Below, piece after piece: positions 24,966 through 29,417 of a stretch of DNA of 29,417 nucleotides. Within the stretch, counting starts at the first letter, position 1; every line of letters begins with the position of its first letter. The translations under genes were made by a program, and so were the position numbers. This stretch comes from Plasmopara viticola (Eukaryota > Oomycota > Peronosporomycetes > Peronosporales > Peronosporaceae). The notes beneath the pieces were generated by a model. That model saw only the letters and a list, made by a program, of their open reading frames with translations. It was not told the origin of the DNA and did no database searches. The DNA is taken from the NCBI GenBank assembly GCA_001695595.3, contig MBPM02000314.1, positions 1-29,417 on the forward strand. Direction: 5' to 3'.

Positions 24966-25595
24966 ACTGAGGAATTGATTTAATTTGCGGTCGATCTTTT
25001 GCGATATACTATAAAGCTTTGTAGCGCGTACTTTGATACTTAGATGCCTACCAAATATGCTATTTCAGAATAGTTTCACTGCAGCTCAAGAGTTGTTAGA
25101 TTCTGAGTAAGCAAGAGACTTTAAGTTGCGTCGCAATACGAATGGAGGATTATTTTCGTCGGTTGCACTCTCGTCGTTCAAAGCGGAGCACGTAAAACTA
25201 CTAGAAATAGCCCAGTAAGGGGTATGACTCAAAGCGTTTCTATGTGTGTTGTCAAGACGTCTCGACATGAGGTGTAGCCAACATACCAATTTTCTGGCAA
25301 GCTCTAGTTTTATGGACTGAGGATTCTGCATGGATTCATATTCACCACTTATCACTGTGGAATCAAAACGTATTCAAGTGTTCATTTCTATAAAACAGTA
25401 GTTTTGTATCGTAAACATTGTATTAAAATAAGCGGCTTTTGGCCAACAAGCAGTATGTGAGCAAAAGATGTGTAGATATTCTCAGTTCGCATTAATGCTT
25501 AATTCCTTTTTCATTACATTATCAGCCTAAGCCTTGTAGATTTCGCTCTGACTGTCACTACTTATTTTACTAGTCACATCAGCAAGATCGGCGAA
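24061..25595. other. Unique, unassigned sequence between the satellite and the retroelement remnant
   Basis: No RNA gene, recognised protein or repeat family was seen. Both strands carry stop codons throughout. The longest open stretches are on the minus strand and are given separately. No telomeric TTTAGGG-type runs are present. Confidence 0.6.
25086..25331 (-). other. Unassigned minus-strand open frame, 81 codons from its first ATG
   Basis: The frame begins MQNPQSIKLELARK and ends SLAYSESNNS. It is hydrophilic, with one Trp-containing segment (KLVCWLHLMSRR). No motif or family was recognised. It lies upstream, in transcription order, of the hydrophobic minus-strand frames and could be their first exon, but no convincing splice pair links them. 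It may be random. Confidence 0.15.
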
Positions 25596-25621
25596 ATAAG
25601 CTTTCAAACCTGAAAGCTTAT
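25596..25621. repeat. Perfect 11-bp inverted repeat with a 4-base loop
   Basis: ATAAGCTTTCA and TGAAAGCTTAT are exact reverse complements separated by AACC. The sequence could fold as a stable stem-loop in DNA or RNA. It lies about 70-90 bp upstream of the gag-like segment, so it could belong to an element leader. No poly-T tract follows. Confidence 0.75.
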
Positions 25622-25688
25622 AAAAGTTTATATTGTGCATGGGGCTTAAGGAACGAGCTCTGAGAATGATCGAAGGAGGAGGTCAAGC

Positions 25689-26400
25689 TTGAGCGCGGGC
25701 GTCACCATATTGAAAAATGCTCAAATAAAGTCGATTCTAGACGCATACATGCAACGCGCGCACCACCAGCTGATCAAAGCAGAGATTGTCTCGAATCTTC
25801 CTTTGCGAGCTAAGAAAACAAATGATTTTTTGCAAGATTCTTCGTCGATGCTTCTTCGCAGTTATGTTGAGTAAAGGCATTAATGTGCAGGAACACATTG
25901 AATACGTCAAGATGTTGTGGGCATCTTAGTCAGCAAGGACGACTTAATTATTCTGCTTTCTGAACGCGCTGAACGATTCGTACGCATTTGGTTTCGAAAG
26001 CCAACGCACTGTCGCGGAAGCTCGTGACGTTTTCCTCTTTTTAAATGACACATATGAAGCGCAAGGAACACCATGGAGAAGTCGACGTAGTTGCGCACGG
26101 ACTAAGCCGAGCATTATGACGATGCAACTAGGGAAGACAAGCTCGCTAAAGCTGTGATATAACTCATTCACGCAATTGATGACGCCGGGTCATACGCAGG
26201 CGCAGCCACCCATTAATTCGAGCTCAAATTTGAATCTTATTGAAGATCATATAACTGGAGGGATGCTAAGTCAGCACCCTGCTTGCGAAGCGATGCAACT
26301 GCGTGCTAGAAAGCTGGTCTCACAAAAACCTGTAGATATCGAAACTTCAATACCAGTTCATCTCTCGCAAAGGCAGTCGAGGTCGTCGACGTGACAATTC
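25689..26400 (+). pseudogene. Decayed Ty1/copia-type retrotransposon gag
   Basis: Coding signal hops between frames on the + strand. Segment one (25,689-25,874) is helical and rich in Leu/Lys, including NLPLRAKK and MLLRSYVE. Segment two (25,867-25,929) reads LSKGINVQEHIEYVKMLWAS. Segment three (from 25,914) reads VGILVSKDDLIILLSE. Then come LNDSYA (from 25,969) and HLVSKANALSRKLVTFSSF (from 25,985), and MTHMKRKEHHGEVDV after a stop. The order short Leu-rich block, VQEHI, SKDDLIILLSELNDSY and KRKE follows the usual layout of the copia gag (UBN2/retrotrans_gag type) domain. That domain packages element RNA. This is my reading of the pattern and no search was run. A tail with VSQKPVDIETS and RGRRRDNS leads into the zinc-knuckle region. 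No LTR or primer-binding site was found. At least four frame changes and a stop break it, though some may be sequencing errors. Confidence 0.45.
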
Positions 26401-26414
26401 GCCACTTTCCAGGT

Positions 26415-26471
26415 TGCATCTGCTACGCGTTGGCTGTGAGTGCCGACATAGCGAAGAGCACGTAGTGTGCT
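26415..26471 (+). pseudogene. Remnant of a gag CCHC zinc knuckle
   Basis: One frame reads C-I-C-Y-A-L-A-V-S-A-D-I-A-K-S-T-stop-C-A. The overlapping frame reads C-E-C-R-H-S-E-E-H-V-V-C (26,435-26,470). Together they look like a damaged CxxC...GHIAKSxC knuckle, the nucleic-acid-binding motif at the end of copia gag. It follows a basic RGRRRDNS stretch, as expected. No single frame gives an intact knuckle, so the call rests on position and partial pattern. Confidence 0.35.
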
Positions 26472-26607
26472 TAATGACGCTGAGGCTCTTGTCCCCTTCC
26501 ACCGCTTCTTGATATAAAAATAAGTGTCACCTTTACGTGTGCTAATGATGCTGAGGGCTTTGTCCTCTTCCACCGCTCCTTGAATTAGAAGTAAGTGCCA
26601 CTTATAC
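26465..26607 (+). repeat. Tandem duplication of about 72 bp, two copies
   Basis: Copy one spans 26,465-26,536 and copy two 26,537-26,607. Shared blocks in the same order are GTGTGCT, AATGA-GCTGAGG, TTGTCC, CTTCCACCGCT, CTTGA, AAGTG and CACTT/CCTTTAC. Differences are scattered substitutions and a few one-base indels, so the duplication is not recent. It lies between the zinc-knuckle and protease remnants and would expand the gag-protease junction. Confidence 0.85.
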
Positions 26608-26634
26608 GTGAAGTGCATTCTTGCCCGACGCAGT

Positions 26635-26846
26635 GAACAGGGCCAACCGAGTGTTCTATCAAGTGGATATGATGTCCTTACTTTTAGATCATATAAGAGT
26701 ATGAATGCTCCCTTCGGCAAGATTATCCTTATGCTGTAGACACTTTTGATCATAATGATCGCACCGGTTTTCTTGCATATAATTGTGGTGTTACGAATAT
26801 TAGAAAAGGGGTACTAAGTACTATGATGAACTACCTTTACACTTAG
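26635..26846 (+). pseudogene. Remnant of a copia-type aspartic protease start
   Basis: From 26,653 one frame reads VLSSGYDVLTFRSYKSMN and continues as APFGKIILML to a stop at 26,737. The copia protease begins with a (V/I)LDSGA..HMT....F..Y motif followed by a K(I/V).L strand. Here the catalytic Asp position is Ser (SSG for DSG), so it would be inactive as written. A second frame then stays open from 26,736 to a stop at 26,844 (VDTFDHNDRTG and GVLSTMMNYLYT). That fits the later protease NVLYVP region only loosely. This is a pattern judgement; no integrase, reverse transcriptase or LTR was found downstream. Confidence 0.35.
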
Positions 26847-28200
26847 CACATGTATATCGACCACTGCATAATGTATACTGTGGGTAGATTCTCTACGTCT
26901 ATCCAGAGATCAGCTTTAGGTATTATTCTCCTTTGCTTTAGTGGAGTCATGTTACCCGCACACTTCGGCTAACTCATGCTTTCCGCTTGCGAACGTTTCT
27001 TTTCCGCGCTTGCTGACTCTATGTTCTCCACTTGTAAATTTTGTTTCCCACAACGAGATCGCCATCTTAATCATCTTCGACAGCCAATGGTGTTAGCGGA
27101 TCTTTATTAATCGCCAAGGATAATTTTTAAGGTGTCGTCACGACTTTTTTTAGAAGGCGCCAATAACATTAGTACCCTCCATATTGTTTTCTTGTGTAGG
27201 CTTCCTTTCAATAATGTCGTACGTACAATAGGGTTGAATGAACTACCAAAAGCCCTATTGCACAGCCGATCCTTATGGCCTTCCCCGAAAACCTTTAAGG
27301 CTCATATTGTCCTTTCTCTGATTCTCAAAATTTAGTTCTACTATACGATCGTGTCGAGAAATAATTTGTGCCATAGAAAACTTAAGATTTACAGCCATGT
27401 CCATTTCAACCTGAGGATTATTACACGCGAGCCAGTCTTACTAAAGCTTGTTAATTTTGTTTGCTCTATCCCAGACAATCTCACAATCGTTTGTGGGCTT
27501 GCGAAGTAAAGCGACGCCGTAATAGGTTTGCATACGCCTTGATCAATTGCGCTTGAAGTCAGCCGTCCTTCGAATACCGGTAAGGTTCTTGTCGAATACC
27601 ATTCTTTTAAATATCCTTCTCAGCGAAGTGACCATATCTGTCATGCAGCTTGACTGATGAATTGATCGGTTGGTGCAATGTGCGGAGGAAAAATGCCGCC
27701 AACGCAAACCATTACTATATAATTAGCTACTCGCAAGCCTTAAATTTGATGAACGGGCATCGGCTTGTAAACCATTAGTTGCCTATTTTGTGTTATTTGA
27801 TGCGTTTCACGTGCAATGAAAAGTATTAACCCTGTATAATTTCCGCGCTAGCGTTTCCCACCCAGATGCCAGAAACAGCAATAAAGAGTTAAACAAACAT
27901 TGTGTAAGCTAATTAGATCGCTTCTTTGTGTAGCAAGCACTTCACGAAATTGTCACTTTAGCAGTAAGGTTGACGCCTCGCGGCGTATCTTCCCTCCGCC
28001 AGCACATATATCAAACTATTGAAGCGAGCTAAACAAATTTCATTACACTTTAGCAAGTTGTAGACAGGCGGTACGCACCTAGTCATGTTTTTCATTAGCC
28101 ACCGAAGATTTTGTGACTAGAGTTTGGCTGGCTTATACGAGAGTTTTAACTCGAAAAATGGGCAAATTAACTGACTTTAATCTACTAAAAAAATTTCAGT
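26847..28200. other. Unassigned, fairly AT-rich sequence
   Basis: I see no supported gene here. One + strand open frame (27,132-27,335, 67 codons, starting with GTG rather than ATG) shows no motif. A minus-strand stretch near 27,480-27,600 faintly recalls reverse transcriptase but was not accepted. The last few hundred bases are probably the upstream region of the spliceosomal gene. They include A/T runs near 28,185-28,195. Confidence 0.5.
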
Positions 28201-28240
28201 ACTAGCAAATACTACTTTGTTTTGCTAACATACTATCGAG

Positions 28241-28247
28241 TCATTCC
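28241..28247 (+). promoter_or_regulatory. Oomycete-like initiator TCATTCC
   Basis: TCATTCC matches the YTCANTYY initiator known from oomycete core promoters, except that the base before it is G. It lies 17 bp upstream of the ATG at 28,264, within the short 5' UTR range typical of these organisms. No clear flanking promoter element follows. Confidence 0.45.
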
Positions 28248-28263
28248 TGGAAGCTGCGGAGCC

Positions 28264-29050
28264 ATGACCGACGCCGACATTTCGCCGCCCATACAACAGC
28301 AGACGTGCCACCCTAAACCACACGCTTTATTTGAACAACTGAACGACAAAATTAAGGCAGACCGCATGAAGGCAACACTCTACGCCGACGCTTTCGCAGC
28401 ACGAAGCAAGATTCTCGAGATTGTCATGGGCCGCGCGCGGCGACTGCGTGGTCAGGCTTGGGTCACCTTTGACGACATTTTAAGCGCCTCGAATGCACTG
28501 CGCTCTGCGAATGGATCGATACTTTTTTGAGAAGCCCGCAGTTATCCACTTCGCAAAGGAGAAAGCCGACGTCATTGCTCGCCGTGAAGGCACGTTTGTT
28601 CCGCGCGAGAAGCGAAAGCGAGAGCCCAAGGCCCACGGCTCGCAACAGCAAGCAACGAAGAAGAAGGCAAATGAGAATGGCAGTGCAAATGCGAAAGGAT
28701 CCTTTGGTGCGACGCAGCCACGGAATGGCTCAGAATGTACCGAACAAGATCTTGTTTCTGGAAGAGCTCCTGAGTCGTGCAACAGAGACATGCTGGGAGT
28801 ACTATTTAAGCAGTACCAAAGGCTTCAAGGTATACGGGTAATGCTCTTTTTTGTCGCACAAATGTAGCATACTGAATGGACTTTGTTTGTATTGTAGGAA
28901 GTGCGCATGGTCCAAGGCAAGAAAGGCCTGGCTTTCGTAGAGTTTGGTGACGAGGCACAAGCAGCGATTGCGCTGCAAGGACTCTATGGATTTAAGCTCA
29001 CACCTACAGACGTCCTCAGGGTCTCTTTTGCCAAGAAAGTAGATAACTGA
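28264..29050 (+). CDS. SNRPB2: U1A/U2B''-family spliceosomal snRNP protein, two RRMs, one intron, frame breaks
   Basis: This protein family binds U1 or U2 snRNA stem-loops in the nucleus as part of the spliceosome. The chosen ATG has GGAGCC before it and starts MTDADISPP. RRM1 shows RNP2 as TLYLNN (read in a shifted frame, 28,322-28,339), then LNDKIKADRMKATLY, RNP1 as LRGQAWVTF, and EKPAVIHFAKEKADVIARR. A basic, Gln/Lys-rich linker follows (KRKREPK, QQQATKKK). RRM2 runs VPNKILFLEEL, ESCNRDMLGVLFKQYQ, GFK, then EVRMVQGKKGLAFVEFGDEA and LRVSFAKK to a TGA. The total is near 240 residues, closer to U2B'' than U1A, but paralogue identity is unsure. The frame changes near 28,321, 28,339, 28,512, 28,725, 28,770 and 28,819, mostly one-base steps in short runs. 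Protein similarity continues in a new frame each time, which suggests sequencing error more than a dead gene. Exon 2 is clean. Confidence 0.88.
28830..28897 (+). other. 68-bp spliceosomal intron in the U1A/U2B'' gene
   Basis: The intron starts GTATACGG and ends TTGTATTGTAG, with a branch-like ATACTGAAT about 24 bases before the acceptor. Splicing joins GGC-TTC-AAG to GAA-GTG-CGC and so gives GFK-EVRMV, the conserved junction within RRM2. The short length is typical of oomycete introns. It contains stops, so intron retention would truncate RRM2. Confidence 0.88.
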
Positions 29051-29242
29051 GTGACAAATGCCAGCAGCAGACATACAATTTCATATCTTGGGCGCGAGTA
29101 AATAGCAAAGGCGAAGTAATTACAATTGTGTCGACACCTTCTTATATAGTTGTAAACAATGTGGTTTAGTCTCTGAAGACACAAAAGTACTGTCCCCTCT
29201 CTGTATTAATATATCCTTCGTTGTCAACGCCCCCTTCTTCGA
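29051..29242 (+). other. Compact intergenic spacer between two co-oriented housekeeping genes
   Basis: This spacer of about 190 bp must hold the 3' end of the spliceosomal gene and the promoter of the tRNA-synthetase gene. It is AT-rich in the middle (ATTAATATATCC) and pyrimidine-rich just before the ATG (CCCCCTTCTTCGA). No clear initiator match was seen. Confidence 0.6.
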
Positions 29243-29417
29243 ATGGCGGCCTCCCGCACGCGCCTGGAGGCCCGCGACATGGCATTGGCTAAAAAACACA
29301 CGGAACAGCTCGCTGAGCACCAGCGCGGACGCAAGGGAAGGTGCGCACGCGTTTCCACCCGAGCCAAATGGATACCTGCACGTGGGCCACGCCCAAGTCG
29401 ATGCACATGAACTTTTT
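29243..29417 (+). CDS. QARS1: Glutaminyl-tRNA synthetase, 5' end only, cut by window edge, with frame breaks
   Basis: This enzyme charges tRNA-Gln with glutamine using ATP, in the cytosol. From the ATG the protein starts MAASRTRLEARDMALAKKH and continues to RKG. After a frame change at about 29,339 it reads VRTRFHP. After another at about 29,360 it reads EPNGYLHVGHA (29,361-29,393), and after a third at 29,394 it reads KSMHMNF. The PEPNGYLHxGHAK block is the class I HIGH signature in the form typical of GlnRS; eukaryotic GluRS has PEASGYLH. The three breaks fall in GGAAGG, ACCCG and GCCCA runs. One-base corrections at each would restore a single frame, which suggests sequencing error. The N-terminus is short, so the extra non-catalytic N-terminal domain of animal and yeast GlnRS seems absent, unless an upstream exon exists. 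The rest lies beyond the window. Confidence 0.87.

Noticed and set aside
27132..27335. 67-codon + strand open frame
   Set aside because: It starts with GTG, has no motif or gene context, and is of a length expected by chance.
27480..27600. Minus-strand copia reverse transcriptase fragment (MVFDKN and MQTYYGV)
   Set aside because: The likeness to the RT block is faint, needs a stop to be ignored, lacks the YVDD region, and is on the opposite strand to the gag remnant.
27653..27700. Second CTGATGA-type hammerhead core
   Set aside because: No matching GAAA segment and no proper stem II were seen.
28480..28791. Minus-strand open frames opposite the spliceosomal gene
   Set aside because: They are shadows of the RRM coding region on the other strand, and the + strand protein similarity is clear.
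1..29417. Telomeric repeats, tRNA or rRNA genes
   Set aside because: No TTTAGGG or TTAGGG runs, no tRNA A/B-box cloverleaf and no rRNA-like segment were seen.

Overview
The window looks like a piece of a eukaryotic nuclear genome, most likely an oomycete or a related stramenopile. The two recognisable genes at the right end are nuclear housekeeping genes on the + strand, only about 190 bp apart. One has a single 68-bp GT-AG intron and an oomycete-like initiator (TCATTCC) just upstream of its ATG. The oomycete assignment is an inference from these traits; no marker settles the species.

Region 1 (1 to about 23,160) is one uninterrupted head-to-tail satellite array. The monomer is up to 100 bp (most copies 96-100 bp), roughly 235 copies by average spacing, and it continues beyond the left edge. 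About 60 bp of the monomer is almost invariant. Most differences between copies fall in a short linker of about 7-10 bp after GGCCGT and in two short runs. Copies are most uniform between about 3.7 and 19 kb and become ragged toward both ends. Region 2 (about 23,160-24,060) holds old, strongly diverged relatives of the same monomer that fade into unique sequence.

Region 3 (24,060-28,200) has no intact gene. Its clearest content is a broken + strand stretch (about 25,690-26,850) that reads, with frame changes, like the gag, zinc knuckle and protease start of a Ty1/copia-type retrotransposon. It carries a 72-bp tandem duplication and has an 11-bp-arm hairpin just upstream. Hydrophobic minus-strand open frames between 24.0 and 25.3 kb are unassigned.

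Region 4 (28,240-29,417) holds a U1A/U2B''-family spliceosomal protein gene (two RRMs) and the 5' end of a cytosolic glutaminyl-tRNA synthetase gene carrying its PEPNGYLHVGHA signature. Both have several single-base frame breaks, mostly at short homopolymers, while the protein signal continues across them. This points to uncorrected long-read indels rather than decay, and it warns that some indels in the satellite and retroelement may also be technical.

Overall the window is the edge of a large satellite block, followed by a retroelement-bearing buffer of about 4 kb and then ordinary gene space. No bacterial-type system, CRISPR array, tRNA or rRNA was found.
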